This document shows, piece by piece, positions 57,588 to 64,000 of a DNA stretch of 64,000 nucleotides. The translations under genes and the position numbers were made by a program. Below the pieces are notes generated by a model, which worked only from the letters and a program-made list of their open reading frames with translations, had not been told where the DNA came from and did not search any database. The stretch comes from Streptomyces sp. NBC_00234 (lineage in GTDB: Bacteria > Actinomycetota > Actinomycetes > Streptomycetales > Streptomycetaceae), in assembly GCF_036195325.1 (NCBI RefSeq), contig NZ_CP108101.1:2604001-2668000 (forward strand). Direction: 5' to 3'. Position 1 is the first letter of the stretch. Each line of letters begins with the position of its first letter.

Positions 57588-60167
57588 TCATGAACTGCCG
57601 ACCGCGGTCAGTGCCGCGCCCGCCCCCGTGACGGCGATCGCACCGTCCCTGTCCGTACGCAGCACTCTCGCTCCCCCTCGGGTCAGCGCCTCGACCGTCC
57701 GGGCCGACGGATGCCCGTACGGGTTGTCCGCACCGCAGGAGATGAGGGCGAACCTCGGCCGCGCGCCACGCAGCAACGCCGCGTCCTGGTAGGCGGAGCC
57801 GTGGTGCGCCACCTTGAGGACGTCCACCCCGGGCAGCGCCGGGTGGCCGCGCAACAGCCCACGCTGGGCGGGAGGTTCGAGATCCCCGAGGAGCAGCAGC
57901 GTCAACTCTCCCGACCTGACGAGGAGGGTGACACTGGAGTCGTTCGGCTCCTCCGTCACGAAACCGGGCCCGGCGCCCCGCCCCTCGCCCTGCGGCCACA
58001 GGACCCGCCAGTCGAGCGGGCCGATCCTGCGGCGCTCCCCCGGCACCGTGCGCACCAGGGGCACCTCGGCCTCGGACGCCGTCCTACGGACGAACTCCGC
58101 CTGTTCGGGCGGCTCGTCGAGGCTCGTCGTCTGGATCGCCCCCACCGCCCGGCCACGCAGCACCCCGGGGAGACCCCTGACGTGGTCGGCGTGGAAATGG
58201 GTGAGGAGCAGCAACGGCACCCGCGTGACGCCGAGATCCCGCAGACAGCTGTCGACGAGCCGGGGTTCGGGCCCCGTGTCGACGACCACTCCCGAACCGT
58301 CACCCGCCGCGAGGACCATGGCGTCGCCCTGCCCCACATCGCACAGGGCGAACGCCCAGTGGGGCGGCGGCCATCCGGTCATGATCCGGGTGAGCGGCGC
58401 CGGCCGCAGGACGGCGAGGACCAGGAGCAGTGCGGCGGCCGAACAGACCCAGGGCCGCCGGGCCAACCGGCGGGCGAGGAGCAGGAGCAGAACGGTGAGG
58501 GCGGCCAGCAGCGCCGCACCCCGCCAGCCACCGGGCCAGTCGGCCTCCGCCCCGGGAAGCGCCGCCCCGGTCCGGGCCACGGAAGCGATCCACCCGACCG
58601 GCCATCCCGCCACCCGAGCCAGCAGCTCGGCCACGGGCAGCGCGACCGGGGCGACGGCGAGCGCCGCGAACCCGAGCACCGTCGCGGGCGCCACCGCGAA
58701 CTCGGCGAGCAGATTGCAGGGAATCGCCACCAGACTCACCCGCGAGGCGAGGACGACCACGACGGGCGCACACACAGCCTGGGCGGCAGCCGCCGCGGCG
58801 ACCACTTCGGCGATCCGTGGCGGAACCCGGCGCCTGCGCAGAGCGGCGCTCCACCGGGGCGCGAGAGTGAGGAGCGCTCCGGTGGCCAGGACGGAGAGCA
58901 GGAACCCGTAACTGCGGGCCAGCCACGGGTCGTAGAGCACCAGCAGCAGCACGGCGGCGGCCAGCGCCGGAATCAGTGTTCTGCGGCGGCCCGTTCCGAT
59001 GGCGAGCAGGGTGATGAGCCCGCAGGCCGCCGCGCGCAGAACACTCGGTTCGGGACGGCAGACCACGACGAAGGCGAGCGTCAGCCCACCGCCGATGAGC
59101 GCGGTCGTCCGCAAGGAGATCCCCAACCGAGGCGCCAGCCCACGGCGTTCGGTGCGCAGGGCCATGCCCGGTGGGCCGATGAGCAGAAAGAGGATCACCG
59201 ACAGATTCGCACCTGAGACAGAGAGCAGGTGCGTGAGGTCGGTGGCCTTGAAGGCGTCCTCAAGCTCGGGAGTGACCCGCGAGGTGTCGCCGACGACCAG
59301 CCCCGGCAGCAGCGCCCGCGCATCCGCGTCCAGTCCGTCGGTCGCTTCCCGCAGACCGGACCGCAGCCTCCCCGCCGTGCGTTGGAGGAGGGTCGGCCCG
59401 CCGGTGATCCGTGGCGGCTCGTCGGCGTCGGTGCGCAGGACGGCGGCGATGCGCTCCGTGTCACGTTGCGGAGGTGCGAGCCCGCCGTTCAGTCGGATGC
59501 GGGTGGAGGGCAGCAGCCGTCGCCAGTGCGCCTGCGCGTCACCGGGCGCGACCATGACGAGCACCGGCGTACGGAGCCGCGTCACGGCTCCGTCGGCCGC
59601 GGTCAGGCGCTCGACCTCCGCCTCCAGGAGAAGGGAGGCCGGTGTGCTGTGATCGCCCCGGACGCGTGGCCGCGACGGCCGGGGGTCCGAGGTGACCGTG
59701 GCCTCCACCACGACCCGGGTGTAGGTGTCCGCCAGCCCCGGAAGCGGCCCGTTCCCGGCTTCGGCGCCATGCAGTCCGGCCACCGACGCACCTGCCGCCG
59801 CGGACAGCAGCACGGCGGCGACCGCGGTGGCCCGCACCTGCCGTCCCGTGGATGCGGACCGCCCCCGGTTGCCGGCCGCCGCTGCCCGCGCCGAGGCCAG
59901 AAATCCCACAGCCGCACAGACACAGGCCACCACGCCCACAGCCACCCACCGCCCCGGTGCCCCCAGCGCGAGTGCCGCGGCGGCCCACACCGCCAGGGCG
60001 GGAGGGACCAGTCGCAGATCGGCAGGCCCTTCCTGCCGCGGGTCGGAGGCGCCCAGCCTCCCGCCGGCTGCCGTGTGGACGTCGGGGGCGTCCGGGGCGC
60101 TGAGTGCGTTGGGTGCGTTGGGTGCGTTGGGTGCGACGGGGACGTCGGGGACGTCGGGGACGTTCAT
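57588..60167 (-). CDS. comEC: ComEC/Rec2-family DNA uptake channel protein
   Basis: An 859-residue membrane protein. After a low-complexity N-terminus of Asp/Asn/Ala/Pro-Val/Ala repeats come hydrophobic segments, an OB-like periplasmic region, the Competence domain with ~8 helices (ATDLTHLLSVSGANLSVILFLL is the family signature), and a C-terminal MBL domain (WAFALCDVGQGDAMVLAAGDGSGVVVDTG, LLTHFHADHVRGLPG, VLKVAHHGSAYQD). The ATG overlaps the comEA stop. Natural competence is not established in Streptomyces, so the role is open. Confidence 0.93.
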   Translation of the reverse strand: MNVPDVPDVPVAPNAPNAPNALSAPDAPDVHTAAGGRLGASDPRQEGPADLRLVPPALAVWAAAALALGAPGRWVAVGVVACVCAAVGFLASARAAAAGNRGRSASTGRQVRATAVAAVLLSAAAGASVAGLHGAEAGNGPLPGLADTYTRVVVEATVTSDPRPSRPRVRGDHSTPASLLLEAEVERLTAADGAVTRLRTPVLVMVAPGDAQAHWRRLLPSTRIRLNGGLAPPQRDTERIAAVLRTDADEPPRITGGPTLLQRTAGRLRSGLREATDGLDADARALLPGLVVGDTSRVTPELEDAFKATDLTHLLSVSGANLSVILFLLIGPPGMALRTERRGLAPRLGISLRTTALIGGGLTLAFVVVCRPEPSVLRAAACGLITLLAIGTGRRRTLIPALAAAVLLLVLYDPWLARSYGFLLSVLATGALLTLAPRWSAALRRRRVPPRIAEVVAAAAAAQAVCAPVVVVLASRVSLVAIPCNLLAEFAVAPATVLGFAALAVAPVALPVAELLARVAGWPVGWIASVARTGAALPGAEADWPGGWRGAALLAALTVLLLLLARRLARRPWVCSAAALLLVLAVLRPAPLTRIMTGWPPPHWAFALCDVGQGDAMVLAAGDGSGVVVDTGPEPRLVDSCLRDLGVTRVPLLLLTHFHADHVRGLPGVLRGRAVGAIQTTSLDEPPEQAEFVRRTASEAEVPLVRTVPGERRRIGPLDWRVLWPQGEGRGAGPGFVTEEPNDSSVTLLVRSGELTLLLLGDLEPPAQRGLLRGHPALPGVDVLKVAHHGSAYQDAALLRGARPRFALISCGADNPYGHPSARTVEALTRGGARVLRTDRDGAIAVTGAGAALTAVGSS
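60105..60158. repeat. Tandem 9-bp repeats at the 5' end of comEC
   Basis: Six nonamer units: TGCGTTGGG three times, TGCGACGGG once, GACGTCGGG twice (plus-strand reading). They encode the repeated Pro-Asn-Ala and Pro-Asp-Val tripeptides at the start of ComEC. In-frame units could vary in copy number without breaking the gene. Confidence 0.8.
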
Positions 60168-61432
60168 GGCCGGACCAGTGGCTGAAGGTCCTCGAACCGG
60201 CGGTCGCCGATCCCGTCGACTTCGCGCAGTTCGTCCACGGACCGGTAACCACCGTGCTCGGCGCGGTAGTCGACGATGTGCTGGGCGAGCACCGGCCCGA
60301 CACCGGGCAGAGTCTCGAGCTGGTCGACCGTCGCCGTGCTGAGGCTCAGCGGCGCCGCAGGACCTACCGGCCCCGTCGCCCCCGCTCCCGGACCACCACC
60401 TCCCGCGCCACCGACGGGCCACGGACCGCCGGGTGCACCGACGACGACCTGCTCCCCGTCCGCCAGGACCCTCGCCCGGTTGAGCCCCGTGACATCCGTA
60501 CCGTCGCGCACCCCACCGGCGGCCCGCAGCGCGTCCGCCACCCTCGACCCGGGCGGCAGACGCCGGATTCCGGGCCGCCGCACCTTGCCGCTCACATCGA
60601 CGACGATCTGCCCGCCCGGTGCGACGGCGGGCGGCAGGCCGGGGGACGGCTCCGGCCGCAGCGGCGCCCCGGAATCCTCGGACCCCGGGTCCCCCGGTAC
60701 CCCTGACGCGGTTGCACCCTCCTTCACCGGTTCGGGAGCGCTGACGGCCTGCGGCCGGCCCGACCAGAAGTGCACCCCCGCCAGAACCGCGGCCACGACC
60801 ATCACCGCACCGAGCGCCGCGAGGGGCCTCGGTTCCAGGCCGCAGCGCAGCTGAAGCCACAGCGGCAGCCGGTCCCGCAGTGCGGGAATCACCCGGTCCA
60901 GCCGACCTGGCCGCTGCGGCTCGGCCTCCCCCGCCGGTAGTGGCAGTTCGGCAGGTGCCGGTTCGGCTCCCACAGCCGGCACGAGCGTCGAGGGGAATGC
61001 GAAGTCAGAAGCGGAAAGGGAGGACCGCTCGCCGGTACGGCCGCCGTACGCCCCCGCCATCAGCTCGTCCGCCCGGTGCCGGGACGCTGCCGCGACAGCC
61101 GCCGACCGCCCACGCGACGACCGCCGTTGCCCGCGGCGAGCACGGTGGCGGGCGCCGGGCCCGAGGCCCGCCCCGGCCGCACCGCGACCGGGCCCACGGC
61201 CGGCCCCACCGACCGCGCGAGGCCCCGGACGACCACGCGACGATCCCGGACCCGGAGCCGAGCCGGGACGTACATCCGCAGCCGCATCCGCACGCGCGGC
61301 CACGGGCATGTCCACGGACGCGTCCGCAGGCGCGTCCCCTGGCGGGGACAAGGACGGGGAAGGGCCCGAAGGCGGGTCCTGAGACGGAGACAAGGAGACG
61401 GAACGGGCTGCGTGAAGCGATCGGAGGGCCAT
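60164..61432 (-). CDS. comEA: ComEA-family DNA-binding protein
   Basis: A 422-residue protein. The first ~190 residues are Arg/Pro/Ala-rich and cytoplasmic. A membrane segment follows near residue 215 (LAALGAVMVVAAVLAGVHFW). An SLBB-like domain comes next (GGQIVVDVSGKVRRPGIRRLPPGSRVADALRAAGGV), and the C-terminal helix-hairpin-helix DNA-binding domain (LSTATVDQLETLPGVGPVLAQHIVDYRAEHGGYRSVDELREVDGIGDRRFEDL). Start ATG 61432 lies in an inverted repeat with a cramped SD; an internal start is possible given the unusual N-terminus. Confidence 0.87.
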   Translation of the reverse strand: MALRSLHAARSVSLSPSQDPPSGPSPSLSPPGDAPADASVDMPVAARADAAADVRPGSAPGPGSSRGRPGPRAVGGAGRGPGRGAAGAGLGPGARHRARRGQRRSSRGRSAAVAAASRHRADELMAGAYGGRTGERSSLSASDFAFPSTLVPAVGAEPAPAELPLPAGEAEPQRPGRLDRVIPALRDRLPLWLQLRCGLEPRPLAALGAVMVVAAVLAGVHFWSGRPQAVSAPEPVKEGATASGVPGDPGSEDSGAPLRPEPSPGLPPAVAPGGQIVVDVSGKVRRPGIRRLPPGSRVADALRAAGGVRDGTDVTGLNRARVLADGEQVVVGAPGGPWPVGGAGGGGPGAGATGPVGPAAPLSLSTATVDQLETLPGVGPVLAQHIVDYRAEHGGYRSVDELREVDGIGDRRFEDLQPLVRP

Positions 61433-61451
61433 GCCTCATGACGTTAGGCAT
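61431..61451. promoter_or_regulatory. Inverted repeat over the comEA start codon
   Basis: ATGCCT (61431-61436) and AGGCAT (61446-61451) are complementary around nine bases and include part of the comEA start. Could be an operator or translation-control hairpin. Confidence 0.3.
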
Positions 61452-61502
61452 ATCTGCCCGAACCTGCCGAGCGCCCTCAATTCCGGTGGAAAACCATGCA
61501 GT

Positions 61503-61511
61503 TGTGGATAA
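61503..61511 (-). promoter_or_regulatory. DnaA-box-like 9-mer TTATCCACA upstream of comEA
   Basis: An exact match to the E. coli DnaA box on the minus strand (TGTGGATAA on plus), about 75 bases upstream of comEA. A single box may be coincidental. Confidence 0.25.
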
Positions 61512-61534
61512 CTCCCTCACTCGCCGGAGTGAGT

Positions 61535-62380
61535 TCAGCGCGGTGAGATCACCGCTCCGAGCAGCCCCGGCCCGGTGTGCGCCCCGATCACCGCGCCCAC
61601 CTCGCTGACATGCAGATCCACCAGTCCGGGCACCCGCTCACGCAGCCGCTCGGCCAGCCGCTCCGCCCGGTCGGGAGCGGTCAGGTGGTGCACGGCGATG
61701 TCCACGGCCCCCGCACCGGCCCGCTCCACGACCAGCTCCTCCAGCCGGGCGATCGCCTTCGAGGCCGTCCGTACCTTCTCCAGCAGCTCGATCCGGCCGC
61801 CTTCCAGCTGAAGCAGCGGCTTCACGGCGAGCGCGGAACCCAGCAGCGCCTGCGCGGCGCCGATGCGACCGCCCCGGCGCAGGTAGTCGAGTGTGTCGAC
61901 ATAGAAATAGGCGGAGGTGGCGGCGGCCCGCTTCTCGGCGGCGACCACCGCGTCGTCCAGACTGCCCCCCGCCTCGGCGGTCTCCGCCGCCGCCAGGGCA
62001 CAGAACCCCAGCGCCATGGCGACCATGCCGGTGTCCACCACACGTACCGGCACCGGCGCGTCCTTGGACGCGAGCAGCGCGGAGTCGTACGTCCCCGAGA
62101 TCTCGGCCGACAGATGCAGGGAAACGATGGCCGTCGCCCCGGCATCGGCCGCCGCCCGGTACGCGGCGGCGAAGACCTCGGGGTTGGGCCGGGACGTCGT
62201 CACGGAGCGGCGCTTCTGCAGGGCGGAGGCCAGCGAGCGGGCCGAGATCTCCGTGCCCTCCTCCAGAGCCTGATCACCCAGGACGACGGTCAGCGGCACC
62301 GTGGTGATGCCGTGCCGTTCCATCGTCTCGGGCGGCAGGTAGGCCGTTGAATCGGTGACGATCGCGACATGGCGGGACAT
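61535..62380 (-). CDS. DegV family fatty-acid-binding protein
   Basis: A 281-residue protein: MSRHVAIVTDSTAYLPPE, VTTSRPNPEVFAAAY, IVSLHLSAEISGTYDSALL, DTGMVAMALGFCALAAAE and FYVDTLDYLRRGGRIGAAQALLGSALAVKPLLQLEGGRIELLEKVRT. DegV/FakB proteins bind a fatty acid presented to a FakA kinase; no fakA is next to it. The N-terminal family signature fixes ATG 62380, although the SD is poor. Confidence 0.92.
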   Translation of the reverse strand: MSRHVAIVTDSTAYLPPETMERHGITTVPLTVVLGDQALEEGTEISARSLASALQKRRSVTTSRPNPEVFAAAYRAAADAGATAIVSLHLSAEISGTYDSALLASKDAPVPVRVVDTGMVAMALGFCALAAAETAEAGGSLDDAVVAAEKRAAATSAYFYVDTLDYLRRGGRIGAAQALLGSALAVKPLLQLEGGRIELLEKVRTASKAIARLEELVVERAGAGAVDIAVHHLTAPDRAERLAERLRERVPGLVDLHVSEVGAVIGAHTGPGLLGAVISPR

Positions 62381-62536
62381 GAGCCGGAGGTTACCTTCCG
62401 GGGCGGGGGCACAGCAGCCCGGCCCCGATCGGCTGATCGATTCCGGTCGCTTCGGATCGGATACTGCCACGTCCGGCCACAGTGCTTCACACCGCCCGGT
62501 CTCCCCGGGCAGTGCGGCTGAACTGGGCCGACCCGT

Positions 62537-63304
62537 TCAGTTGGTCGTTTCCGGTCTTGCCGACTTCTGCCACGGGTAGCCGGCGGCGCGCCTCGGGTCA
62601 GCGGCCGTGATCGCCTGCGGCGTGTCGGTGTCGGCCTGCCCCGACGCGTCGGGCCGGGTGCCGTCACGATCACCCCGCCCCGCGTCCCCCTGCGACTGCT
62701 GCTGCGGCTCGTCCTGCCCCTGCGACCAGTCGTGCGTCCGCGTGGACGCCTGCGGCTCCTCCACCGTCCAGTGGCGCAGCGCCCCGGCCTCCACGTCGAT
62801 CTGTGCGTTCAGCGCGTCCAGGTCGTCGTCGGCGAACTGACGGGCCCGGTCGCGTGCCGCCCAGCGCAGCGACTCCGCCGAGTGCGTGATGCGCTGGGTG
62901 CGTTCCTTCAGGCCCGGCAGCAGCGAAGCCACGGTCGCCCGGTCCGGCTCGCGCTCCAGCCGCTTCAGCTCGTCGTCGAGTTCACGGCCGTGCACGCTCA
63001 GCCGCTCGAACAGCCCCAGCGACTCCGAGAGGGACGCGTCCTCCGCCAGTCCGGCGTGCAGCGCGTCCTGGGTGGCCCGCATCGACGTACGCAGGGTGAG
63101 CCGCAGCTGTGCCAGTTCGCCCGGCACACCCGGCTGCCCGTAGCTCTTCGCCCGGAGCGTGGTCTCCTCGACGGTCCGGCGCGCCTGCGTGATCGTACGG
63201 TCCACGCCGCGCCTCGCCGCGCCGACGACCTTGACGCCCGCGTACACGCCCAACGCCACGAACGCGACGAACAGCAGCGCCAGAATCGTGATCACGACTT
63301 CCAT
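62537..63304 (-). CDS. Membrane-anchored coiled-coil protein, unknown function
   Basis: A 255-residue protein with an N-terminal membrane helix (MEVVITILALLFVAFVALGVYAG). A long helical, charged part follows (residues ~30-175, e.g. SESLGLFERLSVHGRELDDELKRLEREPDRATVASLLPGLKERTQRITHSAESL), then a disordered Gln/Asp/Gly/Thr-rich tail. Most likely an anchored coiled-coil protein facing the cytoplasm. GAGGGG precedes ATG 63304. It is downstream of leuS behind a terminator. I do not recognise a named family. Confidence 0.78.
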   Translation of the reverse strand: MEVVITILALLFVAFVALGVYAGVKVVGAARRGVDRTITQARRTVEETTLRAKSYGQPGVPGELAQLRLTLRTSMRATQDALHAGLAEDASLSESLGLFERLSVHGRELDDELKRLEREPDRATVASLLPGLKERTQRITHSAESLRWAARDRARQFADDDLDALNAQIDVEAGALRHWTVEEPQASTRTHDWSQGQDEPQQQSQGDAGRGDRDGTRPDASGQADTDTPQAITAADPRRAAGYPWQKSARPETTN

Positions 63305-63370
63305 GAGCGCCCCTCGGTTTCCGGTTCGGCTGCCGGTGTGCCGGTCGCCACTTCTACCGTAAACGGAACA

Positions 63371-63407
63371 GGCAGGCCAGGGGTTCCAACGGAACCCCCA
63401 ACCTGCC
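63371..63407 (-). terminator. leuS terminator
   Basis: GGGGTTCC-AAC-GGAACCCC (63380-63398) extended by GGCAGG/CCTGCC (63371-63376, 63402-63407) across a small internal loop, 22 bases after the leuS stop. Confidence 0.75.
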
Positions 63408-63428
63408 CGTAGGGGAAAGCCCCGACCG

Positions 63429-64000
63429 TCACGCAGGGACGATGTTGACCAGCTTCGGCGCGCGCACGATCACCTTGCGGATGCCCGCACCGCCCAGCGC
63501 GGCGACGACGCCCGTGTCGGCCAGCGCCAGTGCTTCCAGGTCCGCGTCCGTGATCGACGGCGAGACCTCCAGGCGTGCCCTGACCTTGCCCTTGATCTGC
63601 ACCACGCAGGTCACCGTCTCGTCGACGACGTACGCCGGGTCGGCGACCGGGAAGTCCTGGTGGACGACGGACTCCGTGTGGCCCAGTCGGCGCCACAGCT
63701 CCTCCGCCACGTGCGGCGCCAGGGGCGCCACCAGCAGCACCAGCGACTCGGCGACGGAACGCGACAGCGGGCCGCCGGCCTTGGTCAGGTGGTTGTTCAG
63801 CTCGGTGACCTTGGCGATGGCGGTGTTGAACCGCATGCCCGCCATGTCCTGGCCGACCCCGTCGATGGCCTTGTGCAGGGCGCGCAGCGTGTCCTCGCCG
63901 GGCTCCGTGCCGACGACGGTGACCTCGCCGGTCTCCTCGTCCACGATGTTGCGCCACAGCCGCTGCAGCAGGCGGAACTGGCCGACCACGGCGCGCGTGT
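63429..64000 (-). CDS. leuS: Leucine--tRNA ligase, C-terminal part (5' end outside window)
   Basis: The last ~190 residues of leucyl-tRNA synthetase, open at the window edge. It contains the anticodon-binding helical domain (RALHKAIDGVGQDMAGMRFNTAIAKVTELNNHL, LLVAPLAPHVAEELWRRLGHTESV) and the C-terminal tRNA-binding domain (VVQIKGKVRARLEVSPSITDADLEALALAD..GGAGIRKVIVRAPKLVNIV). The catalytic HIGH/KMSKS part lies outside. Direction and stop codon are certain. Confidence 0.94.
   Translation of the reverse strand, partial: TRAVVGQFRLLQRLWRNIVDEETGEVTVVGTEPGEDTLRALHKAIDGVGQDMAGMRFNTAIAKVTELNNHLTKAGGPLSRSVAESLVLLVAPLAPHVAEELWRRLGHTESVVHQDFPVADPAYVVDETVTCVVQIKGKVRARLEVSPSITDADLEALALADTGVVAALGGAGIRKVIVRAPKLVNIVPA

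Noticed and set aside
57711..59216. Long plus-strand frames opposite comEC
   Set aside because: Low-complexity translation with no RBS, entirely antisense to comEC.
60105..60158. Short tandem repeats as a CRISPR-like array
   Set aside because: Nine-base units with no spacers, in-frame inside comEC.

Overview
The window is about 72% G+C chromosomal DNA with Streptomyces-style features: GTG starts, GTGA/ATGA stop-start overlaps, GC-rich hairpin terminators without U-tracts, twin-arginine and lipoprotein signals, and the actinobacterial gene order glyS - znuACB/zur - uppS - recO and phoH - ybeY - CorC-like - cytidine deaminase-like - era. It looks like a conserved core region of a Streptomyces genome. 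I see no rRNA, tRNA, IS element, prophage, attachment site or CRISPR array. Both ends cut a gene: nirB on the left and leuS on the right.

Layout. 1-3.4 kb: nitrite reductase (nirB 3' part, nirD) and a Tat-exported PhoX-type protein. 3.4-5.6 kb: a VOC protein, a winged-helix regulator and a hairpin-rich gap. 5.6-10.8 kb: pyruvate phosphate dikinase (ppdK) with a long upstream region carrying repeated operator-like palindromes, a tRNA-dihydrouridine synthase and two very small proteins. 10.8-17.7 kb: glyS, the zinc uptake operon znuACB with two Zur boxes, zur, a small membrane protein, uppS and recO. 17.7-22.7 kb: a response regulator/histidine kinase/MMPL exporter unit and a zinc-ribbon TerB protein. 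22.8-27.4 kb: leuA with a recognisable Leu-codon leader peptide and attenuator, a protealysin-like M4 protease followed by its emfourin-type inhibitor, and era.

27.4-30.6 kb holds the most interesting group: a small secreted protein, a large secreted protein with a WxL-type C-terminus, and a DUF916/DUF3324-like protein with a C-terminal membrane anchor. This is the same small WxL / large WxL / WxL-interacting-protein arrangement known from Firmicutes. The two secreted genes have similar 7-1-7 palindromes upstream.

30.8-36.1 kb: small membrane protein, a degenerate cytidine deaminase homologue, a YjbR protein, CNNM/CorC protein, ybeY, phoH and a PfkB kinase. 36.4-41.9 kb: MFS transporter, adenine/adenosine deaminase, tRNase Z, HIT protein, rsmE and nitronate monooxygenase. 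42.0-47.2 kb: dnaJ-hrcA under a CIRCE element, an MBL-fold protein, a DUF3097 protein and hemW. 47.2-53.9 kb: a SpoIIE-type phosphatase, a long-chain acyl-CoA ligase, lepA and rpsT. 54.2-64 kb: holA, a small protein, a CnaB-YceI protein, arylamine N-acetyltransferase, comEC-comEA, degV, a membrane-anchored coiled-coil protein and the 3' part of leuS. Most operons from ppdK onward run on the minus strand; znuACB-zur, the protease/inhibitor pair, the MFS gene, the MBL/DUF3097 pair, rpsT and one small gene run on the plus strand.
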